Assembly: GCA_017505535.1 (NCBI GenBank)
Contig: JAFVPD010000003.1
Span: 42,086 to 106,085 of the forward strand
Source: Muribaculaceae bacterium
GTDB taxonomy: Bacteria; Bacteroidota; Bacteroidia; Bacteroidales; Muribaculaceae
Length of the DNA stretch: 64,000 nucleotides
Direction of reading: 5' to 3'
Position numbers and translations under genes: made by a program. Shown piece after piece: positions 52,667 to 62,218 of the stretch. The notes under the pieces were generated by a model that searched no databases, was not told where the DNA came from, and was given only the letters and a program-made list of their open reading frames with translations. Numbering within the stretch: position 1 is the stretch's first letter; the number at the start of each line of letters is the position of its first letter.

Positions 52667-53411
52667 TATCGCCCAAGATAATATTCTGATATTGGATAGG
52701 AGTAACGTAGAGTGTATTTATAGTCACACTGTGTTTGACCCGCAGTTGAAAGAAACTCAAACGTATAATATGTTGTTACAAGTGGGAGATAAATACAGCA
52801 AATATGCACAGTATGCTAATTTCAGAATAGACTCTGTAATAATGAAAACCAATGAGCAAATATCGTTTAACGCATATCGTCGATTGGCAAAGTTATATGG
52901 AAATAGTGGATTCGTCCCTTGGCTTATGAAGAATAGGTTAACCCAGGAACTCACAGTGTATGACAAAGTGTTCATAGATACCTACTATTACAATGAACCC
53001 AACCCTCATATAAAATGGACATTACACAAGGAGACAGCCATAGTGTGTGGGTATGAGTGCACTAAAGCGTCAGCCGATTTTCGTGGGCGTAAGTGGGTGG
53101 CATGGTACTGTAATATTCCTATGAGTGAAGGTCCTTGGAAGTTTGGAGGATTGCCAGGGCTAATTTTGAAGGTAGAAGATACAATGGGTGAGCATAAATT
53201 TGAGGCGATAAGTGTGCGGAAAGGAAGAAATGACATCAGTCAAGAAAAGATAGATTATATGAAAAGTTCGCGTATTCAGCTAAATAAGGCTGTAGCTGAT
53301 TATAAGAATGAACCATGGAAAAGCGTTCAAGGTTTTGTTCGCAAACCCGATGGCTCGCCCGAAGACATTCCACGGCGCAGATTGTTTCATAATCCTATAG
53401 AAAAAGAGTAA
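52608..53411 (+). CDS. GLPGLI-family exported protein
   Basis: A 267-residue exported protein with a signal peptide ending FGANAIAQ. The family motif GLPGLI is at residues 181-186, preceded by WYCNIPMSEGPWKFG. Members are common in Bacteroidetes and usually sit next to a TonB-dependent-receptor-like gene, as here, but their function is not known. The outer-membrane gene starts 1 base after its stop, so the two are translated from one message. Confidence 0.88.
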   Translation: MKKINIPIIVFIFSIFGANAIAQDNILILDRSNVECIYSHTVFDPQLKETQTYNMLLQVGDKYSKYAQYANFRIDSVIMKTNEQISFNAYRRLAKLYGNSGFVPWLMKNRLTQELTVYDKVFIDTYYYNEPNPHIKWTLHKETAIVCGYECTKASADFRGRKWVAWYCNIPMSEGPWKFGGLPGLILKVEDTMGEHKFEAISVRKGRNDISQEKIDYMKSSRIQLNKAVADYKNEPWKSVQGFVRKPDGSPEDIPRRRLFHNPIEKE

Positions 53412-53412
53412 A

Positions 53413-56019
53413 ATGAAACGCTTTGTCATAGCGGCGATGATGACTATGACGGTGCTTATAGTATCGGCACGAGTATCGCTATGGGGAAAGGTGACAACTG
53501 TTGATGGGGAGCCGATTATTGGGGTTGTTGTGAAAGTATTTGCGAGCAATGGGGATTTAATTGCCTATGGAACTACGCAATCAACAGGTGATTATAAAAT
53601 TGATTTGGGAAGTGAGTCAGTTGAGGTGATGGTTTCATTTACGGGAATGAGCTACAAAGAGAAAGAGATTGTAGTGACTGATTTTTCTACACCGGTGAAT
53701 ATAACCATGCACGAAGCTCCATTTCAATTGAAAGAGGTTACAATAAAAACCCCTCCGGTGAGGACCTTGGGCGATACTATTGTCTATGCCGTTGACGCAT
53801 TTCGCAAGGCAAGTGACCAAACTATTGAAGATGTAATTAAGCAATTGCCTGGAATAATTGTAGCAGATAACGGGCGCATAATGTATAATGGGGAGCCAAT
53901 AAATAAGTTTTATATTGAGGGCCTTGATTTGTTGTCGGGTAGATATGCTTTGGCTACTAAAAACATATCTCCTACTGATGTGCAGAGTGTGAGTGTATAT
54001 GAGAACCATCAACCCAAGCGTGTATTACAGGAAGTAGAAATTAGCGAGAAAGCTGCAATAAATCTCACTTTGAAAAAGAAGAGAATGTTGCGACCAATCG
54101 GAAATGTCACTGGAGGTGTGGGACGAGGAAATGTAGAAGTGGGGTGGAAATCAGAATTATTTTCAATGTTGGTCTCTCCCGACAATCAAACTCTCATTTC
54201 GGCTAAAGCCAATAATTGTGGAACAAACTATGCTCAAGAGACGCAGTCGCTCGTAATGGGAGGTAATGCTATAGAAACCGAGGTGTATAAATTGTTTCCG
54301 CTCAAACCACTCGGAGTGGCAAATCTTCCGCCCAATCGTTATGAGGGGAATACATCGGTTTTGACATCGGTAAATTCCATTTTTAAACTGAAAGATACTC
54401 TCACCCTCAATGTGGTAGCCGACTATACTAAAGAAGATAGTGACTATAGAAATTCATCAGAGATAGAGTATTTTGGGGCTGACGGAAAAGGCTCACTCAC
54501 CGTTTTTGAAAAAGATGTGTCGCACTTGTCCAGGCATGGGTTTAATGTGAGATTAAAGGTTGAAAACAATGCGTCGGCGTTGTTTTATCAAGATGAATTG
54601 AAAATATCAGGGCAATTTAATAATAATGATTATCTGATAGACCGCGCACCTCTTATGTCACAAACGTTGAGGAATAAAGATGTATCTGTATCCAATAGGT
54701 TTAATTTTGCATTAAAACACGATAATAGGTTGTGGGAGTTTGCGTCGGATATTTCAGTAGCAAGTACTCCGGTGAACTGCGTATCGGTGGGAATGCTTGA
54801 TTCCGATTCGCTTGAAGTATTACAAACTTCAGCCGGATTCGCTTTTGTCACACACGAGCGTACAGCTCTTTCGTGGTTATTAAGAAAGTACTCAACATTT
54901 GGAGTGCGTCTTGATTTCAAGTCGCGTTATGATCGCATTGATTCAGAAGCTGTAGCAAAAGTGTTGGCAATGCCGTCAATAAATTCAATATCGGGTTATA
55001 AGATTGAAACGACAGCAGTCCCGTATTATCAGTATAAAAAAGGCAGAGTGACATGGCGCACCGAAGTGCCAATAAAGATGTATAACATGAGATATGACGA
55101 TGCTATCGACGACACGATATATAACTATAATCGTCCCGCTATTGAGTGGAATACATCGTTTACCTATAGGTTCCCTAATAATTTGGTGGGAATATTGAAA
55201 CTTGCTCAGTCTCAATTGCTTGGTGATATCTCGAATTTTGTGACACATCCCATTGCTGTATCTTACAAACAATGGATAGTTCCAGGATCTCAATTGCTAA
55301 GTAAAAGAGCGAGCAAGCATGTTACGCTTTCGATGAATTATCGCAATGCTTTAGTTGGCTTCTTTTGGTTCTCTCGGTTATTGTACGGAATGACCGAAAA
55401 TAATGTTCTCAATAGAAGTGAAGTGGGTCAATTGCAGTTGGTGCAAATGTATCAAAATTATCGCAATAAGTCAAGAGTCTCAATTATAGAGACAACAGCG
55501 TCCAAGAGTTTCTATGATATACACACTATGGTTTCACTGAGTGGTAACGTGCAACTAAACAAACGACACACACGTCGTGATGATGAAACCTATGATGTCA
55601 ATGTGGCGATTTATGAAATAAGTGGCGACATCAGCAGCTCGTTATTGAATAAGCAACTTGAATTGTCAGCCGAATGCAGGTATATGCGTTCGGTACAAGA
55701 TTTGGGATTTGGAAGTACGGCAATTGATGAGGTGTCGGCCGCTTTTAATGTATCTGTATTCCCGTTTAAATGGCTGGAAATATATGCCAAATCGTCGTTG
55801 AAAGTCTCGGAACTTGCGGTAGATGTTACTACTCGCAATTTTTTCCTCGATGGTGGATTGAGGTTGAGCCGGGGACGATTTGATGTGGGATTGAGTGTGA
55901 CTAACATCACTAATCGCAGGTCATATAGCTATCGTCGATTTATAGAATATGATACTTATACTTATAATTTTTGTTTGCGACCAATTGAGGCTATAGCTTC
56001 AGTGAGATATAATTTTTAG
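53413..56019 (+). CDS. TonB-dependent receptor-like outer-membrane protein
   Basis: An 868-residue protein with a signal peptide, a CarboxypepD-regulatory-like domain (about 20-100, GKVTTVDGEPIIGVVVKVFA), a plug domain (about 110-215, with IEDVIKQLPGI and ISPTDVQSVSVYENHQPKRV) and a long beta-barrel ending SVRYNF. The last Phe is the usual outer-membrane insertion signal. It belongs to the group paired with GLPGLI proteins. No clear TonB box was seen, so active transport is not certain. The substrate is unknown. Confidence 0.85.
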   Translation: MKRFVIAAMMTMTVLIVSARVSLWGKVTTVDGEPIIGVVVKVFASNGDLIAYGTTQSTGDYKIDLGSESVEVMVSFTGMSYKEKEIVVTDFSTPVNITMHEAPFQLKEVTIKTPPVRTLGDTIVYAVDAFRKASDQTIEDVIKQLPGIIVADNGRIMYNGEPINKFYIEGLDLLSGRYALATKNISPTDVQSVSVYENHQPKRVLQEVEISEKAAINLTLKKKRMLRPIGNVTGGVGRGNVEVGWKSELFSMLVSPDNQTLISAKANNCGTNYAQETQSLVMGGNAIETEVYKLFPLKPLGVANLPPNRYEGNTSVLTSVNSIFKLKDTLTLNVVADYTKEDSDYRNSSEIEYFGADGKGSLTVFEKDVSHLSRHGFNVRLKVENNASALFYQDELKISGQFNNNDYLIDRAPLMSQTLRNKDVSVSNRFNFALKHDNRLWEFASDISVASTPVNCVSVGMLDSDSLEVLQTSAGFAFVTHERTALSWLLRKYSTFGVRLDFKSRYDRIDSEAVAKVLAMPSINSISGYKIETTAVPYYQYKKGRVTWRTEVPIKMYNMRYDDAIDDTIYNYNRPAIEWNTSFTYRFPNNLVGILKLAQSQLLGDISNFVTHPIAVSYKQWIVPGSQLLSKRASKHVTLSMNYRNALVGFFWFSRLLYGMTENNVLNRSEVGQLQLVQMYQNYRNKSRVSIIETTASKSFYDIHTMVSLSGNVQLNKRHTRRDDETYDVNVAIYEISGDISSSLLNKQLELSAECRYMRSVQDLGFGSTAIDEVSAAFNVSVFPFKWLEIYAKSSLKVSELAVDVTTRNFFLDGGLRLSRGRFDVGLSVTNITNRRSYSYRRFIEYDTYTYNFCLRPIEAIASVRYNF

Positions 56020-56037
56020 TGAAGACCCTACATAGAA

Positions 56038-56072
56038 AAACAGTCTCGTCCAAGTGAGGAACGAGACTGTTT
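56038..56072. terminator. Bidirectional terminator
   Basis: AAACAGTCTCGT (56038-56049) pairs perfectly with 56061-56072, 11-base loop, with T on both strands. It separates the convergent outer-membrane and alkaline phosphatase genes. Confidence 0.82.
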
Positions 56073-56096
56073 GTGGTGGGATGTAAAAGTATCAGG

Positions 56097-57488
56097 TTAT
56101 TTGATAATACCTGTGATGCGTCTTATTGTGTTGGGAATATCAATGTTGTTGTGTACGGCTTTGAAGTTGTCGGCTCCAACTCCGACGGCAAATAGTGGCA
56201 CCGGATTGCCGGCATGACCGGTAGATGTCCATTTGATGCCTGTGGCATTGTCAAGCACCTTAAATACTGCTACGGTAAATTCATTGAAATCCTTGTAAAG
56301 TGTTTTTTCGTCTTTGCCTGAGCGTTGGTTAAACGTAACGTCAAATTTTTCTTGAAGCAGTGTTTCATCTTTTTCTTGAATGTTGATTTTGCTCCAAAAT
56401 CCAAGTTTTTCAGAGAGAAGGTCTTTCATGTCGTCCCAAGTGTATATGCGACGAGTGTTGAGCATTGTTTTGCAGAGATCGGCAAATGAATCTTTTGAGA
56501 TGCGTTGATAATCAATGTTTTTCAACCAACCGCTATATCCGCTTGCCGGAAATCCAATATTCAGCCCTCCGGTGTTGTGGTCGGCGGTGACTACGATGAG
56601 GGTTTCATCGGGGTGAGCGAGATAGAAGTCATAGGCAATAGCAAGGGTTTCATCAAAATTGAGCACCTCCTTGATTACAGCTCCGCCATCGTTGGAGTGG
56701 CCGGCATAGTCAATGTTGCCACCTTCGACCATCATAAAGAATCGGTCGGGTGATGTTTTTTGCAAGTGTGAGAGTGCGGCTTTAGTCATTTCGGGCAATG
56801 TAAGTGTGCCGGGAATAGAGTCGATTGTGTAGCCTACGTTGCTTGACTCAAATTGGGGTTTGTTGAGAAGTATCACGCGACGAGAATCGGCTTTTGGCAA
56901 TTCGTCAATGCCATAAACGACAGAAACGTTGCTGTCGGCCAAAACTTTGAACAGGTCGGTTTCTTTGCCATTCTTTTTGCCTCCATAGAGACGTGAGCCT
57001 GCGATGAATTCATAGCCCGATGCGGCTGCATCAAGACCAATTTCATATTTCATTGTGCGGCTGGGCTGATGGGCATAGAATGCTCCGGGTGTTGCATCGT
57101 CGGGCGCAACGGTTGTGAGCAATCCCACTCCATATCCTGCTGCGTGGAGTTGTGCGGCGATAGATGTAACGGTAGTGGTGTCGGGTGTTACTCCGAGCAT
57201 TCCGTTTAATGTTTTATAGCCAGTAGCGAGTGCTGTGCCTGCAGCGGCTGAGTCGGTGATTGGTCCTGTTGCAGAGTAGGTCATAGCCCATGACGCCACG
57301 GGAAATCGCATCATCAAAAGCGATTGGTCGTTGCCCAATACTGTGCGATTGTAGGTCTCTGTTGCCATCACATGACTCAATCCCATGCCATCGCCAATGA
57401 AATAGAATACATATTTTGGGGCTTCTTGAGCTATTGCTGTGAGGCTTAGTCCCAAAAACAAGAGTGAAAAGACTTTTTTAAGTTTCAT
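56097..57488 (-). CDS. Alkaline phosphatase
   Basis: A 463-residue exported phosphomonoesterase with signal peptide MKLKKVFSLLFLGLSLTAIA. The metal ligand Asp33 is in IGDGMG, the nucleophile Ser80 is in TDSAAAGTALATG, and VEGGNIDYAGH, TADHNTGG and STGHAGNPVPLFA give the remaining zinc and magnesium ligands. The likely role is phosphate release in the periplasm. The frame is open upstream to 57608, inside the GH3 gene, but ATG 57488 starts a perfect signal peptide and was chosen. It is 20 bases after the GH3 stop. Confidence 0.93.
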   Translation of the reverse strand: MKLKKVFSLLFLGLSLTAIAQEAPKYVFYFIGDGMGLSHVMATETYNRTVLGNDQSLLMMRFPVASWAMTYSATGPITDSAAAGTALATGYKTLNGMLGVTPDTTTVTSIAAQLHAAGYGVGLLTTVAPDDATPGAFYAHQPSRTMKYEIGLDAAASGYEFIAGSRLYGGKKNGKETDLFKVLADSNVSVVYGIDELPKADSRRVILLNKPQFESSNVGYTIDSIPGTLTLPEMTKAALSHLQKTSPDRFFMMVEGGNIDYAGHSNDGGAVIKEVLNFDETLAIAYDFYLAHPDETLIVVTADHNTGGLNIGFPASGYSGWLKNIDYQRISKDSFADLCKTMLNTRRIYTWDDMKDLLSEKLGFWSKINIQEKDETLLQEKFDVTFNQRSGKDEKTLYKDFNEFTVAVFKVLDNATGIKWTSTGHAGNPVPLFAVGVGADNFKAVHNNIDIPNTIRRITGIIK

Positions 57489-57508
57489 ATTATTTCTCGT
57501 TAAGTTGA

Positions 57509-59020
57509 TTATTTGTTCAATTGTAGAATTGCATCGATGAAACGACGGTCGTTGCATAGCCGGGGCACTTTTCGTTGTCCCCCTAATTTGCCGGTTGAGG
57601 CAAGCCACTGATCAAAAACACCTGCTTTTGCTTCGACGATTGAGAGCTGGTCAAGAAAAATTCCTTTGTAACGTTTTGCTTGATAATCGGAGTTTTCTTG
57701 TTGAAGTAGGTTGTCGAGAGTGGTGGCAAATTGATTGATATCGTTGGGCCGACGGCTGAATTCTATGAGCCATTCATGGCGCCCGCGCGACTTATTGTCG
57801 GCATAGACGGGTGCTGCGGTATAATTGAGTATTGCACAATTGTGGGTGGCACATGCTTTTGTGATTGCCGCGTCGGCATTGTGAACCATTAATTCCTCGC
57901 CAAAGGCATTGATATAGTGTTTTGTGCGTCCGGCGATTGTGATTTTGACAGGATTGACACTCTCGATTTTCACGGTGTCGCCAATCGGATAACGCCACAA
58001 TCCGTTGCAAGCTGAGAGAACGAGTGCATACACCTCTCCGGGTTTTACTTTCCAAATGGGAAGCGCTTCAGGTTGAGGCTGATCTATTTGGCTGAGGGGT
58101 ATAAATTCGTAGAATACTCCCACGTCGAGCAACAACAACATCGCAGGATCGTCAATGGCATTTTGTACGGCAAAGAATCCCTCTGAGGCATTGTATGTTT
58201 CAAGATATCGCATCTTTGTTGGGTTGGTGATGGCGCGATATTGTTCGCGGTAGGGTGCAAATGATATGCCTCCATGGAAGAATACTTCAAGGTTGGGCCA
58301 CACGTCGTGAATAGTATTTGCTCCGGCTTGTTGAATCACCCCTTTCAGCACGGTCAGAAACCACGATGGTACACCTGAAATGTTGGTAATATTTTGGCCG
58401 ATTGAGGCATTGATGAGAGCGGGGAGCTTCTTTTCCCAATCTTCCATTAATGCTATGCGCTTTGATGGGACTCTCACCATGTTAACAACGGGATTGATGT
58501 TATCGATGAGATTGGCCGATAGGTCTCCAACCACTACTCCTTTTTTCAATGTCAACTCGTTGGCATAGCTCCCGCCCAAGATAAATCCTTTGCCCGAAAA
58601 CATGCGGCTATCGGGGTAGAGGTTGAGGTAATGAGCAACAACGTCAGTGCCACCTTGGTAGTGACATTGCTTAAAAGAGTCGGCTGTGATGGGGATATAT
58701 TTGCTTTTGCCATCGCTTGTCCCTGACGATTGTGCAAAATGAGTCACGCGCCCTTTCCAAAGAATGTCACGTTCACCATCAATCATACGTTCGACAAGCG
58801 ACCTGATGTTTTCATATGGGGTGATTGGAACTTTTGACGCGAATTCTTCATACGAAGTAATATCCCCATAGTTGTGTTGCTCGCCCCAAAGAGTATTGCG
58901 AGCCGAGTTTACAAGCCATGAGAGTTGTGCACGTTGCACTGCTTCGGCATTTTGAATCCATTGCAATGACGCTTTGACGCGAGGTGCGAATAAATATCGA
59001 GCTATCGGTGTAAAGTCCAT
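57509..59020 (-). CDS. GH3-family acyl-adenylating enzyme
   Basis: A 503-residue protein of the GH3 auxin-responsive promoter family, part of the ANL adenylating superfamily. QSSGTSDGKSKYIPIT (about residues 93-108) is the ATP loop. The middle motif YNASEGFFA and the hinge region YRWPIGD-like GLWRYPIGDTV follow. Plant members join amino acids to hormones; the bacterial substrate is unknown, although such genes are widespread in Bacteroidetes. It is probably co-transcribed with the phosphatase gene that follows. Confidence 0.9.
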   Translation of the reverse strand: MDFTPIARYLFAPRVKASLQWIQNAEAVQRAQLSWLVNSARNTLWGEQHNYGDITSYEEFASKVPITPYENIRSLVERMIDGERDILWKGRVTHFAQSSGTSDGKSKYIPITADSFKQCHYQGGTDVVAHYLNLYPDSRMFSGKGFILGGSYANELTLKKGVVVGDLSANLIDNINPVVNMVRVPSKRIALMEDWEKKLPALINASIGQNITNISGVPSWFLTVLKGVIQQAGANTIHDVWPNLEVFFHGGISFAPYREQYRAITNPTKMRYLETYNASEGFFAVQNAIDDPAMLLLLDVGVFYEFIPLSQIDQPQPEALPIWKVKPGEVYALVLSACNGLWRYPIGDTVKIESVNPVKITIAGRTKHYINAFGEELMVHNADAAITKACATHNCAILNYTAAPVYADNKSRGRHEWLIEFSRRPNDINQFATTLDNLLQQENSDYQAKRYKGIFLDQLSIVEAKAGVFDQWLASTGKLGGQRKVPRLCNDRRFIDAILQLNK

Positions 59021-59037
59021 TTTTGTAGTTTTGAATC

Positions 59038-59045
59038 CAAAGTTA
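59038..59045 (-). promoter_or_regulatory. -7 element of the GH3 gene
   Basis: On the minus strand TAACTTTG, 17 bases before the GH3 start. No clear -33 box. Confidence 0.5.
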
Positions 59046-59119
59046 CAAAAAAGGTTGTTAATAGTGGTTGCGATTTAATTAAAATATGCTACAATTTATG
59101 TAGGGGGTGTGTCGGGGCA

Positions 59120-60079
59120 CTATTTAAATTGGCTAAGAATTGCTTGTGTCAGTCGCAATCCGCCATAGCTTGCCAATGCTCCAATCTTGTTTTTGAGCCT
59201 GACGTTGGGGTTAAACAAACTTGAAAGGCGCAATGTTGTGATGTTTTTCCAACAGCGTGAAACGATGGTTTTATCTGATGTGCCTGATGCCGACATGAGC
59301 CATAGGATATTCATATTGGCACTGAATTTACGGTCTTTGGCGGCCGGAAGAAGTTCGGGAAAGTTGTTTCCGATAAACGATTCTATTTCGTCGGTGATGT
59401 CAAGCACGTCGGAGCGTTTCAATGTGAAGCTGCCCATGCGGCTCGAATTGCGCTGGCGATAATAGTATAATGCATAATTAAGATGAACAACCGTCTTTGC
59501 CTTGAAATATACATGGTAAAAGACTTCCAAGTCTTCGTAGTATATATTGGGCTTAAATCTGACATCGCTCCAAAGTGTTGATTTGTATAATTTCCCTGAA
59601 ACAGCATTGTCCAAGATGTGTTGGTAAAGAATGTGCCTAACGGCATCGGTGGACGATAGAACGAGATTATTGCTGTTTATATTAGGACTGTCGCAAATGT
59701 TTTTTTGATTTGTGGAAAGCCCCACTGAAGATATATCGGCATTGTGAGTGCTTAAATTATCATGCAGTATCTCAATATACTTTGGGTGAATTATGTCGTC
59801 TGAATCAATGAACGTCACATAATTGCCATGCATAATATCCAATGCCACATTGCGAGCCATTGATGGTCCTCCATTTTCTCTGTGGATAACTTTGATGCGA
59901 GAGTCTTTGTCGGCGTATGCATCGCATATTTCGCCACTATTATCGGTCGAGCCATCATTCACAAGAATTATCTCGAGATTTTGGTAGGTCTGAGCCAACA
60001 CGCTATCAATGCATTCTCGCATATAGGAGGCCACATTGTAGAGAGGTATTATTATTGTGATTAATTGTTCTTGGCTCAT
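59120..60079 (-). CDS. Family 2 glycosyltransferase
   Basis: A 319-residue GT-A-fold enzyme. It opens LITIIIPLYNVASYMRECIDSVLAQTY, with ILVNDGSTDNSGEICD giving the nucleotide-binding Asp and VTFIDSDDIIHP the DxD metal site (Asp about 96-98). The donor and acceptor cannot be told; such proteins usually extend surface polysaccharide or lipid-linked glycan. No other glycan genes are near, so it may be an isolated gene. No signal peptide. Confidence 0.92.
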   Translation of the reverse strand: MSQEQLITIIIPLYNVASYMRECIDSVLAQTYQNLEIILVNDGSTDNSGEICDAYADKDSRIKVIHRENGGPSMARNVALDIMHGNYVTFIDSDDIIHPKYIEILHDNLSTHNADISSVGLSTNQKNICDSPNINSNNLVLSSTDAVRHILYQHILDNAVSGKLYKSTLWSDVRFKPNIYYEDLEVFYHVYFKAKTVVHLNYALYYYRQRNSSRMGSFTLKRSDVLDITDEIESFIGNNFPELLPAAKDRKFSANMNILWLMSASGTSDKTIVSRCWKNITTLRLSSLFNPNVRLKNKIGALASYGGLRLTQAILSQFK

Positions 60080-60177
60080 TATTGTGATAAATCTTGTGAG
60101 ACTCTACTTTTATAACAAGGATTTGGGCCTGATATTGTTTAAGGAGAGGTTTTTTAGTCAAAAAATGTCACTTTGAC

Positions 60178-60207
60178 TTGTTGTTCGGATATAAATAGCT
60201 AATTTTG
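60178..60207 (+). promoter_or_regulatory. Promoter of the pseudokinase gene
   Basis: TTG (60178-60180), 19 bp, TAATTTTG (60200-60207), 23 bases before ATG 60231. Confidence 0.68.
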
Positions 60208-60230
60208 CACTTATTGAAGACTTTGCCTAT

Positions 60231-61073
60231 ATGAATATCGAACAGACAATCACACATGCATCTCCCGAAAAATGGACCGAAATAGAACTCTTGCCTGAGT
60301 GGGACGAGGAGTTTTATGATGTTTATACGGCTAAAAAATTTGGTAAGTGGCACATGCTCAAAACACTCAAGGCTCAGTATAAAGATGACCCTGAATATCA
60401 GAGCATGATACGCAAGGAGTTTGACGTGAGATATAATCTCACTCACCCCAACATTGTGATAATTACCGACTTTGAAGATGTGCCGGGTGTTGGATTGTCA
60501 ATTATCACCGATGACGTTTATGGGCATTCGTTGCGAAAACTGATTGACGAGCATAGTGTCACTCCGGCAATGATTGAGCAATTGCGCCATGACTTGTTGA
60601 GCGCGATTGATTATATTCAAACCCATCACATTGTGCATCGTCCCATATCGCCCGAACGCATATATTTTACCGAAATAGGAGGAAAACTCAAACTCATAGA
60701 TGTGGGATTTGACCAACGAGGCAATCTTGAACCGGCCGAAACGTCGGAAGACATATATAATTATGGCGTGGTGCTAAAGGAAGCGATTGACTCTATGGAA
60801 GAGAAATATCCGTTGTTGCAGAAGATTGCCGAGCGATGCACTCACCCCAATCCTCGCATGCGATATAGAGATGTATCGGATTTGCATCTTGCGTTGGAAC
60901 GTCGGTCGTCAAATAGATTATACCTGTTGTGTATAATATTCCTTGCGATAATGAGTCTTGTCCTTGCATGGTTGAATTCGCCCTATCGCCCGCAACCTCC
61001 GGAAAAAGAATCCATTGAAAATGTCTCATCTCACGACAATGACCTATCAATGACCGAATTTAAAAAACAATAA
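60231..61073 (+). CDS. Membrane-anchored pseudokinase (Hanks-type fold)
   Basis: A 280-residue protein with a shortened protein-kinase fold and one C-terminal membrane helix (about 229-250), then about 30 residues outside. The beta-3 Lys is present in WHMLKTLK, and Asp157 of the DFG motif in LIDVG. The catalytic loop reads HRPISPER (from His136), where active kinases have HRDLKPxN: the catalytic Asp is Pro138 and the Lys and Asn are also lost. The glycine-rich loop is not evident. It therefore should not phosphorylate, but may bind nucleotide and act as a scaffold. A GNAT gene follows after 3 bases. Confidence 0.85.
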   Translation: MNIEQTITHASPEKWTEIELLPEWDEEFYDVYTAKKFGKWHMLKTLKAQYKDDPEYQSMIRKEFDVRYNLTHPNIVIITDFEDVPGVGLSIITDDVYGHSLRKLIDEHSVTPAMIEQLRHDLLSAIDYIQTHHIVHRPISPERIYFTEIGGKLKLIDVGFDQRGNLEPAETSEDIYNYGVVLKEAIDSMEEKYPLLQKIAERCTHPNPRMRYRDVSDLHLALERRSSNRLYLLCIIFLAIMSLVLAWLNSPYRPQPPEKESIENVSSHDNDLSMTEFKKQ

Positions 61074-61076
61074 GCT

Positions 61077-62210
61077 ATGGCTATAACAATACAACCAATC
61101 AATCAAACGTCAAATAAAGAACTTCGCCGATATGTAAAGTTCGGTATAGATATGTATAAAGGAAATGACTGTTTTGTTCCTCCTTTGATTTTTGATGAAA
61201 TAGACACGTTAAATCCCGATAAAAATCCAGCATTTGAATTTTGTGAGGCACAATCATTTATGGCCTATAAAGATTCAAAACCTGTGGGACGCATCACTGC
61301 TATTATTAATAATGTAGTAAACGAGCGTACGGCAGAGAAAACGTTGCGTTTTGGATTCCTCGATTTCATTGACGATGCCGAAGTTGTTGATGCGTTGTTT
61401 GAAACTGCCGAAAATTGGGGACGCCAAAGAGGTATGACGTCAATGGTTGGACCAATGGGCTTCAGCGATCTCGACCATGAGGGTATGCTCACCGATGGCT
61501 TTGACGAATTGGGCACAATGGCCACAATATATAATTATAGCTATTATCCGGCCCACATGCAACGCATGGGATTTGAAAAGGATGCCGAATGGGTGGAATA
61601 TCAAATGACGATACCCGATGCTGTCCCTGATAAATATTTGCGCATTGCCGATATCGTTCAGAAAAAATACAATCTGCGAGTATTGAAATTTAACAACCGC
61701 AAGTTGCTTAAAGAGAAATATGGACAAGCATTATTTGACCTCATTAATGAGGCCTATGATGAATTGTATGGTTACTCTCCTTTGTCGCAGAAACAAATAG
61801 ATCACTATATTGGAATGTATTTGGGTATTCTACGCCTCGATTGTGTTTGCGTGATTGTTGATGGCGATGACCGCCTTGTGGGCGTGGGTATTTCATTACC
61901 GTCATTGTCCCGTGCGCTACAAAAAGGTAAGGGACGACTATTCCCATGGGGTTGGTGGCATTTGATTAAAGCATTGAAATCTAAAAACGACATTGTCGAT
62001 TTGATGCTCATTGCCGTAAAACCGGAGTATCAAAACAAGGGTGTAAATGCGTTGCTCTTTGCCGACTTACTCCCTACATATATTAAAAACGGATATAAAT
62101 GGGCCGAAAGCAATCCTGAACTTGAAGGAAACGCAAGTGTGCAGTTGCAATGGCAATATTTTGAACGACGACAACATCGCCGTCGCCAAGCATTTCGTAA
62201 GAAGATTTAG
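61077..62210 (+). CDS. GNAT-family acyltransferase-like protein
   Basis: A 377-residue cytoplasmic protein of a Bacteroidetes family with one or two GNAT folds. VGRITAIINNVVNE and FGFLDFIDDAEVVDALFETAENW match the N-terminal GNAT. LMLIAVKPEYQNKGVNALLFADLL (about residues 309-332) is the acyl-CoA loop of a second GNAT, with the Q-x-x-G/K-G/A pattern. The substrate is unknown. Spacing of 3 and 8 bases to its neighbours suggests an operon pseudokinase-GNAT-CorC. Confidence 0.82.
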   Translation: MAITIQPINQTSNKELRRYVKFGIDMYKGNDCFVPPLIFDEIDTLNPDKNPAFEFCEAQSFMAYKDSKPVGRITAIINNVVNERTAEKTLRFGFLDFIDDAEVVDALFETAENWGRQRGMTSMVGPMGFSDLDHEGMLTDGFDELGTMATIYNYSYYPAHMQRMGFEKDAEWVEYQMTIPDAVPDKYLRIADIVQKKYNLRVLKFNNRKLLKEKYGQALFDLINEAYDELYGYSPLSQKQIDHYIGMYLGILRLDCVCVIVDGDDRLVGVGISLPSLSRALQKGKGRLFPWGWWHLIKALKSKNDIVDLMLIAVKPEYQNKGVNALLFADLLPTYIKNGYKWAESNPELEGNASVQLQWQYFERRQHRRRQAFRKKI

Positions 62211-62218
62211 TATAAGTA

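Noticed and set aside
57489..57608. Upstream extension of the alkaline phosphatase
   Set aside because: It lies in the GH3 gene, and ATG 57488 begins a proper signal peptide.
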